From assembly GCA_020634855.1 (NCBI GenBank), contig JACKAU010000006.1, forward strand, positions 501,889 to 565,888: a stretch of 64,000 nt of DNA, given 5' to 3'. Under the pieces are notes generated by a model. That model saw only the letters and a list, made by a program, of their open reading frames with translations. It ran no database searches and was not told the origin of the DNA. Numbering within the stretch: the first letter of the stretch is position 1; every line of letters starts with the position of its first letter. This document shows, piece by piece, positions 17,701-23,868 of this stretch. This DNA comes from Anaerolineales bacterium (GTDB lineage: Bacteria; Chloroflexota; Anaerolineae; 4572-78; J111). A program made the translations under genes and the position numbers.

Positions 17701-17877
17701 GAAGACCTGGGGGCGACCCTCCGGCTTCTGGCCGAAATCGCCGCCGCCTGCCCTCAACTCCACCTGAACGACCCCGCCGCCTATTACCAACAAAGCATCG
17801 ACCTCCTCCAGCAGGTTGGCGCTCAAGACGAGTTGGAGCGTACGGAAGAGTCGTTGGCAACTTATCTCCAGCAGTAA
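14800..17877 (+). CDS. SARP-type regulator: wHTH-BTAD, AAA ATPase, TPR
   Basis: 1025 residues from the ATG at 14800. The N-terminal winged helix (about 15-95, LLGVPRLTVAAQPVRLAYAK and ALLWSQSTEAQARNSLRNAI) is followed by a BTAD helical domain (about 105-255). The AAA_16-type ATPase opens with PFVGREPEMAAL; its P-loop EGEPGIGKT is near 306 and Walker B VCLFIDDWQWLD near 418. TPR repeats cover about 730-1015 (for example NNIGFVLRTQAYYQEAIEAF). This is the large SARP/LuxR-like STAND regulator form. The ATP-dependent switch and TPR signal input are family knowledge; the ligand is unknown. The GC-rich body contrasts with the repeat-rich upstream region. Confidence 0.9.
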   Translation: MVKEPLKVRQKFETPAPVSLSLLGVPRLTVAAQPVRLAYAKAEALLYYLAVTGQVHSRAALAALLWSQSTEAQARNSLRNAIYTIRRGLKPLDPLIIERDTIGLDSAVVQIDLPHFRTAIEQPTQPNDTLVAALALWRGLFLDGLQLPNTPDFDEWVADQRRQLEALYRQGLFTLARHYIAGHHLTEARQTLEKLLSFDPLHEAGHQQMMRLYVQTGHRAAALRQYEILRTRLVEELGVDPDPATQTLHLEILQAGDAPPAAMPVVEPSPPQGLYPFVGREPEMAALAQLHQALLPNGPARLVMIEGEPGIGKTRLVKEWLVTLSQTTVLTTRCFEADQTIPFQPWIDLIRLTLKQLPPAQLNLPDVWLTELAHLAPEIRLRRPDLELAPTADPELARGRIVQAIYHWLEALCRHQPVCLFIDDWQWLDQASLTVLRYILQPQQSRQLPLLMVGTQLVTHSLPGWLPFKTLLEREHILHHITLDRLPSAAVVALAQSITLSRSMPLEAFVKRLLTETEGNPLFITEFLQMLGRHLPTDDDWPVPQTVQMVIQNRLGQLSQPTTQVLAAAAVIGRVFTDGLLRQISDLPPEAILQVLDEALAANLIAEHEQTYDFTHDKIRTVLLDSLTRSRRRHLHLQIAAALEATLSNDFGLLCHHFEMGGDYPRARNYGLRAARQAVELYADEDALRWYDRVESLPGTADSELSPEAIPKVTPFQQVHVSPALPLDVPGLIDRQRGLIRQRIGQYREAEQTFRAALARAESRRRLDEQAAIHNLLSFLAYLRSDYDGVGAHAQKALDLATEAGEAALRAPGLRHLGIAVYRTADYDHARALYDEALLAYHQAGDRLGVAGVYNNIGFVLRTQAYYQEAIEAFQAALTIYEALGQVEGIALIYSNIGRTYAFSGDLAQAQTFLERGLTLSTNSHTDWITVKIHRTMGNVLAQSRQWSPALTHARQAHKLATALGSDEDLGATLRLLAEIAAACPQLHLNDPAAYYQQSIDLLQQVGAQDELERTEESLATYLQQ

Positions 17878-18012
17878 ACATCCCCATCTCCAATTTTAAG
17901 GTGGCCGTGTAACAATGACGGGTCAAGGCTTGTTTTACAAAATACCCGTTCCAATATAGAATCATACTGGTTCGCTATCTCAAACTTTGCAGCGTGATAA
18001 GAGGCTCAGGAA

Positions 18013-18297
18013 ATGATTTGGCAAGACGTACGTCAACGTTATCCGGCTCAATGGCTGGTTATAGAAGCCCTAGAAGCCCACACAACCACTGATAATCAAC
18101 GCCGACTTGACCGCATTGCCGTGATTGAAATGTGTGCAGACGGTCAGGCTGCGATGCAAACTTATCGTCGACTTCATCAGCAATTCCCACATCGTGAATT
18201 TTACTTTGTTCACACCAGTCGGGACCAATTAAATATCCAAGAACGGCGCTGGATTGGTATTCGGAGCGGGAGCGATGCAGTTAGCGCTGAAAAATGA
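18013..18297 (+). CDS. Small conserved-type protein paired with retropepsin
   Basis: 94 residues. It starts MIWQDVRQRYPAQWLVIEALEAHT and contains DRIAVIEMCADGQAAMQTYRRLHQ and a FYFVHTSRDQLNIQERRWIGIR end. I recall short proteins of this kind next to retropepsin-like genes in several phyla, but no function is known to me. A ribosome site (CTCAGGAA) precedes ATG 18013. It overlaps the protease gene by 23 bases, so the two are likely translated together. It is predicted soluble, with an alpha/beta pattern. It could be an adaptor, substrate or inhibitor of the protease; this is inference from the pairing only. Confidence 0.7.
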   Translation: MIWQDVRQRYPAQWLVIEALEAHTTTDNQRRLDRIAVIEMCADGQAAMQTYRRLHQQFPHREFYFVHTSRDQLNIQERRWIGIRSGSDAVSAEK

Positions 18298-18601
18298 TCT
18301 TCCCTTTGCTACAGTTATGGTGAACCACCAGGGAGAAACCGTGACCATTTCCAATGTTCTTGTCGATACGGGGTCGGCTACCACGATCTTTTCAGCGGAC
18401 ATGATGGCGTTGGTTCATATTGTCCCGTCACCAGAAGACATTCTCTTTACCATTCGTGGCGTAGGTGGAACCGAAGTTGTATTTACTCGTACAATTGAGC
18501 GTATCCAGATTGCTGAACTCAGTTTATCCCAGTTTGATGTCGAGATTGGCGGCATGGATTACGGTTTTGACATCAACGGGATTTTAGGGATGGATTTTTG
18601 A
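18275..18601 (+). CDS. Retropepsin-like aspartic protease
   Basis: 108 residues, the size of one retropepsin monomer. VLVDTGSATTIF holds the catalytic Asp31 in the DTGS motif, and the paired hydrophobic-hydrophobic-Gly motif is GILGMDF near the C-terminus. Retropepsins form their active site from two such subunits, so a homodimer is expected. There is no signal peptide or membrane helix, so it should be cytoplasmic. ATG 18275 is chosen because GGAGCGGGAG lies just upstream; the in-frame TTG at 18254 has no such site. It is coupled to the small gene at 18013 through a 23-base overlap. The substrate is unknown. Confidence 0.85.
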   Translation: MQLALKNDLPFATVMVNHQGETVTISNVLVDTGSATTIFSADMMALVHIVPSPEDILFTIRGVGGTEVVFTRTIERIQIAELSLSQFDVEIGGMDYGFDINGILGMDF

Positions 18602-18788
18602 GACAGGCAGGCGCAATCATCAATCTGCGAAACCTAACGATAGATTTTGCTGAATGATTATTTAGCCAACGAAGCCACACCAGCGACAATCCCCTCCAAC
18701 CGACGATAGTCGCGCCAGCGACGGGGTGAGGGTAAAACACGATTTTCTCTCAAGTGAGACTATCCTACTCCTCTATATCACCACACTT

Positions 18789-18831
18789 TTAACGCTCTTT
18801 TGACGCCCCTTTAATGCCCCGTCACTATAAT
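18789..18831 (+). promoter_or_regulatory. SARP-type operator-promoter: three heptamers at 11-bp steps, 8 bp from -10
   Basis: TTAACGC (18789-18795), TTGACGC (18800-18806) and TTAATGC (18811-18817) repeat exactly every 11 bp, and 8 bp separate the last from TATAAT (18826-18831). This is the geometry described for Streptomyces SARP targets, where the protein replaces -35 contacts. The downstream genes are DUF1028 and the Dpp-type importer. Confidence 0.68.
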
Positions 18832-18981
18832 GAGGGATAAAATGTGACCAGGCTCTGGCCGATCAGAGCCTCAGCCCAATGTCCGCGCCGCCACCAACCC
18901 GCATTGGGCTTCGATTTGTTGCCAGTCAGTTACATCCTATCCCATTTCACCCATTATCAATTGTCAATTATCCATTATCAA

Positions 18982-19707
18982 ATGAATCGATTGCCGCCCC
19001 CTATAAGTACTTTTTCAATCGTTGGCCGCTGCCCGCGCACCCGGATGCTGGGCGTCGGCGTGGCCAGTAAATATCTGGCCGTGGGGGCAGTGTGCAGCCA
19101 CACCCAGGCCGGCACGGGAGCCATTTCGACCCAGGCGTACGGCAACCCCTACTTGGGCATCGACGGCCTGAGCCTACTGCAACGGGGATTTGAGGCTCCC
19201 CAGGCTTTAGAGTTGCTGCTGCAGCAAGACCCCGGCCGCGAAAAACGCCAGCTCATCATTATCGACCACCAGGGCCGGACCGCCGCTTTTACCGGCTCCG
19301 AAACCGACGCCTGGTGCGGCCATGTGCAAGGCGAAAATTACGCCGCCGCCGGCAACATCCTGACCGGCGAAACGGTCATCCAAGCGATGGCCGCGGCTTT
19401 TGAGCAATCAACCGAGGAGGAGTTAGCAGAGCGACTACTACGCGCCTTAGAAGCCGGGCAACAGGCCGGCGGCGATCGCCGGGGCAGGCAGGCTGCTCAC
19501 CTGCAGGTAGTTCACACCGAAGCCTGGAAATATGTCGATCTGCGGGTTGACGAACACCCCACCCCCCTCATCGAACTCCGCCGCATTTTCGAACTCGCTA
19601 AACAGGAACTCTTTCCCTTTCGCGCCCTCTACCCCACCCGCAGCAGCGCCGGCCAAGATTGGGATTTAGACGAGTATGATCGGCTCTCGTCATCAATAGA
19701 AGGATAG
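18982..19707 (+). CDS. DUF1028 protein (predicted Ntn-hydrolase-like)
   Basis: 241 residues. The protein has the family start STFSIVGRCPRTRMLGVGVASKYLAVGAV and continues AGTGAISTQAYGNPYLG. DUF1028 proteins resemble N-terminal nucleophile hydrolases and are often found with peptide transporters and gamma-glutamyltransferases; no activity is firmly established as far as I know. The ATG at 18982 is chosen because it opens the conserved domain; the frame runs further upstream to GTG 18844 but that part is low-complexity filler. It lies 130 bases before the peptide-binding protein and behind a SARP-like promoter, suggesting a peptide uptake and breakdown unit. Confidence 0.85.
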   Translation: MNRLPPPISTFSIVGRCPRTRMLGVGVASKYLAVGAVCSHTQAGTGAISTQAYGNPYLGIDGLSLLQRGFEAPQALELLLQQDPGREKRQLIIIDHQGRTAAFTGSETDAWCGHVQGENYAAAGNILTGETVIQAMAAAFEQSTEEELAERLLRALEAGQQAGGDRRGRQAAHLQVVHTEAWKYVDLRVDEHPTPLIELRRIFELAKQELFPFRALYPTRSSAGQDWDLDEYDRLSSSIEG

Positions 19708-19838
19708 CACGTAGAACGTAGTGCGTAATGCGTAGCACTGTATTCAACCCAAAATACGCACTACGCAATTGGTTTTCCATCAAAAATGGGAAAGTAATCT
19801 GATCCGTATTAAACAGTTTAATAAATGAGGAGGAACTT

Positions 19839-21635
19839 GTGGTCAAAAAGTATTTTTCACTTATTGTGGTAGCCCTGGTTATGGCCGGTTTGGTCGGTAA
19901 CTCAGTGGCTATCCCCGCCTACGCGCAGGCCGACTGCGACAGCACCTACACAGTGCAGGCCGATGACTGGCTGTCGCGCATCGCTGATCGCTTTTTAGGC
20001 GACGTGCTGGCTTACCCGGCCATTGTCGATGCCACCAACGCGGCAGCTAATGCCGATGAAAGCTTCGACGCCATTCGCAACGCCGATGTCATCGAAGTTG
20101 GACAGGTGCTTTGCATTCCCGCCTCGGAAGCGGCTCAAGCCTCGCTGGCTGAAATCGGTACCGATATTTCGGCGGATGAGGCGCAGCCCGGCGGCACGCT
20201 GAAAGTCGCCTTCCAAAACGAGTGGGCCGGCCTTGACCCGCACACCGTCAGTTCTTACTCCAGTTACCAAATTCTCAACAATGTCCTGGAAGGGTTGACC
20301 TTCTATGATAACAACCTGAACCTGGTCCCCTGGCTGGCCGAGTCGTGGGAGCAGTCGGAAGACGGTTTGACCTGGACGTTCCATCTGCGCGAAGGCGTGA
20401 TGTTCACCAATGGGCGTGAGATGACCGCTGAAGATGTGAAGTGGAGTTTCGAGCGGCTAATTGATCCGGCTACCGGCGCGGGTAATGCCGCCCGCGTTGG
20501 CCCGCCCGAAACTCAAATTGAGGTCATCGATGACTACACCGTGGCCATCACTCACCCCGAACCGTTTGGCATCTTCCCCCAATCGATTGGTTTTGATAAA
20601 TCGACCGGGATCGTGGCCAAGGAAAGCGTGAACGAAGACGGTATCATTGTCGAACCCATCGGTACCGGTCCCTTCCAAATTTCCGAAGTGGAAGGAACCA
20701 CCCGCATGGTGTTGACCAAGAACGAGAATTACTGGCAGGAAGGCTTGCCCTACCTGGATGCCATTGAAATTACCCCCATTCCCGATGACACCGTGCGCGA
20801 GACGGCCCTACTGAGCGGCGATGTCGATTGGGTGCTGTCTATCGCGCCGCAAAACTATGAAAGCCTCGAAGCTAATCCCGATGTGGTTGTTTCGACCGCG
20901 CCGCAGTTATCCTACGATTACATGGGCATCAACCTGACCCGCGAACCGTTTACCGACGTGCGCGTTCGCCAGGCTATCGCCCTGGCCCTCGACCGCGAGG
21001 AGATCGCCGCAGCCGGCTACTTTGGCCTGGCTGAAACCATCGAAGGCCCAACTGGCCCCGGCAGCCCCTGGTATTTTGATTACGCCCCCTACGGCCAGGA
21101 TATCGAGCGGGCCAAAGAACTGCTGGCCGAAGCCGGCTACCCCGATGGCTTTGAGATGGAACTGCTGCCCACTGTGCAGTACGGCGAAACCGTCCGCGCC
21201 GCGCAGGTTATCCAACAGCAGTTGGCGGCTATCGGCATCACCGCTTCCATCAACGCGCCGGAGTGGAGCCAATGGCTGGAGTTGGAAGGCAACTTCAACT
21301 ATGATGCTTACATCTGTAACTGGAATGGCCTGATCGACGCCGACCAATACTACTACCTCCAGCACAAATCAGACCAAGTCTTCAACTTCACCGGCTACGA
21401 CAACCCTGAGTTCGATGAGTTGGTCACCGAAGCCCGCTCCACCAGCGACTTTGACGAGCGCTACCAAATCTACCAGGACCTCAACCAAATCCTGGTCGAT
21501 GACGCGCCCTACATCTACATGTACAATAAGTTGGAAATCCGGGCCTACTCACCGCAAGTCAAAGGCTTCGTCACCCGTTCCGACCAGGCCAACAACTTCT
21601 GGACCGTTTGGCTGGACCAGTCGGCCGAAGAGTAG
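19839..21635 (+). CDS. Peptide/solute-binding protein (family 5) with N-terminal LysM domain
   Basis: 598 residues, secreted. A signal peptide (about 1-31, KKYFSLIVVALVMAGLVGNS, cut near AYAQA) is followed by a LysM-like module (about 37-94, YTVQADDWLSRIADRFLGD ... EVGQVLCIP), then the SBP_bac_5 domain (GGTLKVAFQNEWAGLDPHT ... LAESWEQSEDGLTWTFHLREGV). LysM modules bind peptidoglycan or chitin-like glycans, so the fusion may anchor the binding protein in the wall in place of a lipid anchor; no lipobox Cys is present. GTG 19839 has AGGAGG seven bases upstream. First gene of a Dpp/Opp-type importer with the two permeases that follow; no ATPase gene is in the cluster. Confidence 0.92.
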   Translation: MVKKYFSLIVVALVMAGLVGNSVAIPAYAQADCDSTYTVQADDWLSRIADRFLGDVLAYPAIVDATNAAANADESFDAIRNADVIEVGQVLCIPASEAAQASLAEIGTDISADEAQPGGTLKVAFQNEWAGLDPHTVSSYSSYQILNNVLEGLTFYDNNLNLVPWLAESWEQSEDGLTWTFHLREGVMFTNGREMTAEDVKWSFERLIDPATGAGNAARVGPPETQIEVIDDYTVAITHPEPFGIFPQSIGFDKSTGIVAKESVNEDGIIVEPIGTGPFQISEVEGTTRMVLTKNENYWQEGLPYLDAIEITPIPDDTVRETALLSGDVDWVLSIAPQNYESLEANPDVVVSTAPQLSYDYMGINLTREPFTDVRVRQAIALALDREEIAAAGYFGLAETIEGPTGPGSPWYFDYAPYGQDIERAKELLAEAGYPDGFEMELLPTVQYGETVRAAQVIQQQLAAIGITASINAPEWSQWLELEGNFNYDAYICNWNGLIDADQYYYLQHKSDQVFNFTGYDNPEFDELVTEARSTSDFDERYQIYQDLNQILVDDAPYIYMYNKLEIRAYSPQVKGFVTRSDQANNFWTVWLDQSAEE

Positions 21636-21647
21636 TATAGTTCACCC

Positions 21648-21755
21648 GGAGCGACAAAGCTTGCTTTGTCAGGACATGCAATAGTAGGTCGGGTTGAGGA
21701 ACGAAACCCGACGCATACCGGTAGGGCGTTGGGTCTCGTTCCTCGACCCAACCTA
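21648..21755. repeat. Two dispersed hairpin repeats between binding protein and permease
   Basis: GGAGCGACAAAGCTTGCTTTGTC (21648-21670 region) is a short relative of the repeats at 9963 and 50088. It is followed by a large stem: TAGGTCGGGTTGAGGAACGA (21685-21704) matches the inverted arm at 21736-21755 in 18 of 20 bases. A GAGATTGG-type microsatellite on the opposite strand follows up to 21830. The stem may weaken or stabilise the mRNA inside the operon. Confidence 0.7.
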
Positions 21756-21838
21756 CGCTGGCTGACGATGGAGATTGGGGATTTTTAATCTCCCAATCTC
21801 CTAATCTCTAATCTCCCAATCTCTTTTTGGATGGCTCA

Positions 21839-22786
21839 ATGAACACCGGCTACATCCTACAAAGACTATTCTCAACCCTCATCGTCATCTTCGGCATCAC
21901 CTTTGTGGTCTTTATGATCATCCAACTGGTGCCGGGCGACCCGGCCCGCGTGGTGCTGGGGGTGGCGGCTTCCGAGGAAAACGTGGCAGCTCTGCGCGAG
22001 CGATTGGGGCTGAACCGGCCCATCTGGGAGCAGTACGGCTCCTGGTTAAGCGAGCTGGCTCAGGGCGACTTGGGCAACAGCCTGGTCACCGGCCAGCCTG
22101 TGTTGGAACAGATTCTCCAGCGGCTCCCGGCGACACTGGTGCTGGCCACCGCCGGGTTGATCGTCGGCTTGCTGATTGGCCTGCCGGCGGGCATCATGTC
22201 GGCGCTGAAGCCGCACAGTCCGCTCGATACGACCACGTCTATCTTGAGCCAGATCGGGGTGTCGATCCCCGACTTCTGGTTGGGGATTTTGTTAGTGTTA
22301 CTCTTTTCACTAACCTTAGGCTGGCTGCCGTCGCAGGGCTACACGCCCTTCAGCCAAGACCCGGTCGATTGGTTTCGGCATCTCATTTTACCGGCCTTGA
22401 CGGTCGGCATCATCAGCGGCTCGATCCAGACTCGCTTTAATCGCAGCGCGATGCTGGAAGTACTGCACCAAGATTACATCCGCACCGCCCGCGCCAAAGG
22501 GCTGCGCGAGGCGCTCGTCGTCAATCGTCACGCCCTGCGCAACGCCCTGATTCCCATTATTACCATTCTGGGCTTACAGTTGACCGCCCTCTTGAGCGCG
22601 GTCGTCGTGGTCGAAGTGGTCTTTTCCTGGCCCGGCCTGGGCCGCCTGACCCTCGAAGCCGTGCTGGACCGCGATTACCCGCTGTTGCAAGGCGCGGTCT
22701 TCACCATCGCGACCTTACTGGCGCTGGTCAACCTCGGCACCGATTTACTGTACGCCTTTATCGACCCCCGCATCGAGTACGCCTAA
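21839..22786 (+). CDS. Dipeptide/oligopeptide ABC transporter permease, DppB type
   Basis: 315 residues with six predicted membrane helices and the DppB-type beginning YILQRLFSTLIVIFGITFVVF and QLVPGDPARVVLG. The cytoplasmic EAA loop is seen as LEVLHQDYIRTARAKGLRE, which contacts the ATPase. ATG 21839 is preferred to the in-frame TTG at 21827 because the GGATGG-like site lies between them. It overlaps the next gene by one base (TAATG), typical of translational coupling. It works with the DppC-type gene and the LysM-fused binding protein. Confidence 0.93.
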   Translation: MNTGYILQRLFSTLIVIFGITFVVFMIIQLVPGDPARVVLGVAASEENVAALRERLGLNRPIWEQYGSWLSELAQGDLGNSLVTGQPVLEQILQRLPATLVLATAGLIVGLLIGLPAGIMSALKPHSPLDTTTSILSQIGVSIPDFWLGILLVLLFSLTLGWLPSQGYTPFSQDPVDWFRHLILPALTVGIISGSIQTRFNRSAMLEVLHQDYIRTARAKGLREALVVNRHALRNALIPIITILGLQLTALLSAVVVVEVVFSWPGLGRLTLEAVLDRDYPLLQGAVFTIATLLALVNLGTDLLYAFIDPRIEYA

Positions 22787-23682
22787 TGACCGAACACGTT
22801 GCCAACAGCTTACCCCTCCAAAAACAAGCCCCACCTCAGGCCGAGAGCTTGTGGCTCGACGCCTTGCGCCGGCTGCGCCAACAGCCGCTTAGCATCTTTA
22901 GCGCCATTCTCGTCTGCGTCCTCATCCTGACCGCTATCTTCGGCCCGCTGTTAGCCCCTTACGATCCCAACGACATCGACATGGCCAACCGCTTCGCGCC
23001 GCCGTCGCTCGAGCATCCCTTCGGCACCGACGACTTTGGCCGCGATATCCTCAGCCGGGTCATGGTCGGGGCGCGGGTATCGCTGATGGTCGGCATTATC
23101 GCGGTGGGCTTGTCGGCCACGGTCGGCAGCGCGTTGGGCCTGCTGGCCGGCTACGTTGGCCGCCTGACCGACGAGGTCATCATGCGGGCGATGGACATCA
23201 TCTTCGCCTTTCCGGCCATCCTGCTGGCGATTGCCATTATGGCCGCTCTGGGGCGCGGCGTCGGCAACGCGATGATCGCCATTGGGATTGTGTACATCCC
23301 CATCTTTGCCCGGATTACTCGCGGTTCGGTCTTGTCCGTGCGCGAGGAAGTCTATATCGAGGCGGCCCGCTCCATCGGCTCAACCGACGGTCGGATTATG
23401 ACCCGCCATATCCTGCCCAACATCCTCTCGCCGATTATCGTCGAGATTACTCTCAGTCTCTCCTTCGCCATCCTGGCTGAGGCGGCGCTGAGCTTCTTCG
23501 GCCTGGGCACCCAGCCGCCCGACCCCAGTTGGGGGCGCATGCTGTCGGAAGGCCGGGCTTATTTCCAGCAGTCGGTCTGGTTGGCCATCTTTCCGGGGCT
23601 GGCGATTATGCTGACCGTCCTGGGCTTCAACCTGCTGGGCGATGGCCTGCGCGACGCCCTCGACCCCGCCTTAAAAACGTGA
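22786..23682 (+). CDS. Dipeptide/oligopeptide ABC transporter permease, DppC type
   Basis: 298 residues. A charged cytoplasmic start (about 1-35) is followed by a membrane segment (LSIFSAILVCVLILTAIFGPLL), the DppC hallmark APYDPNDID, HPFGTDDFGRDILSRV, and an EAA loop VREEVYIEAARSIGSTDGRIMTRHILPN. Partner of the DppB-type permease. The ATPase subunits (DppD/F) are not encoded in this window and must be supplied from elsewhere, which is common when one ATPase pair serves several importers. Confidence 0.93.
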   Translation: MTEHVANSLPLQKQAPPQAESLWLDALRRLRQQPLSIFSAILVCVLILTAIFGPLLAPYDPNDIDMANRFAPPSLEHPFGTDDFGRDILSRVMVGARVSLMVGIIAVGLSATVGSALGLLAGYVGRLTDEVIMRAMDIIFAFPAILLAIAIMAALGRGVGNAMIAIGIVYIPIFARITRGSVLSVREEVYIEAARSIGSTDGRIMTRHILPNILSPIIVEITLSLSFAILAEAALSFFGLGTQPPDPSWGRMLSEGRAYFQQSVWLAIFPGLAIMLTVLGFNLLGDGLRDALDPALKT

Positions 23683-23868
23683 GATGACCCACCCACCAGC
23701 GGTCTCTACCGCCAGCGCAACCCCGGCTGGCGAACCCCTTCCCGGCCAGAACCCTCCACCGACTCCGACTCCCGACCACCGACCGCCGACCACCGACCCC
23801 CAACCCCCGGCCCCCGGCCCCTTACTCCCTACTCCATCACCCTGGCCTTACTCTCCGGCGGCGGCCTT

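Noticed and set aside
18602..18780. Gene or RNA between the retropepsin and the SARP-type promoter
   Set aside because: No ORF with a start signal and no clear stem-loop; nothing supportable.
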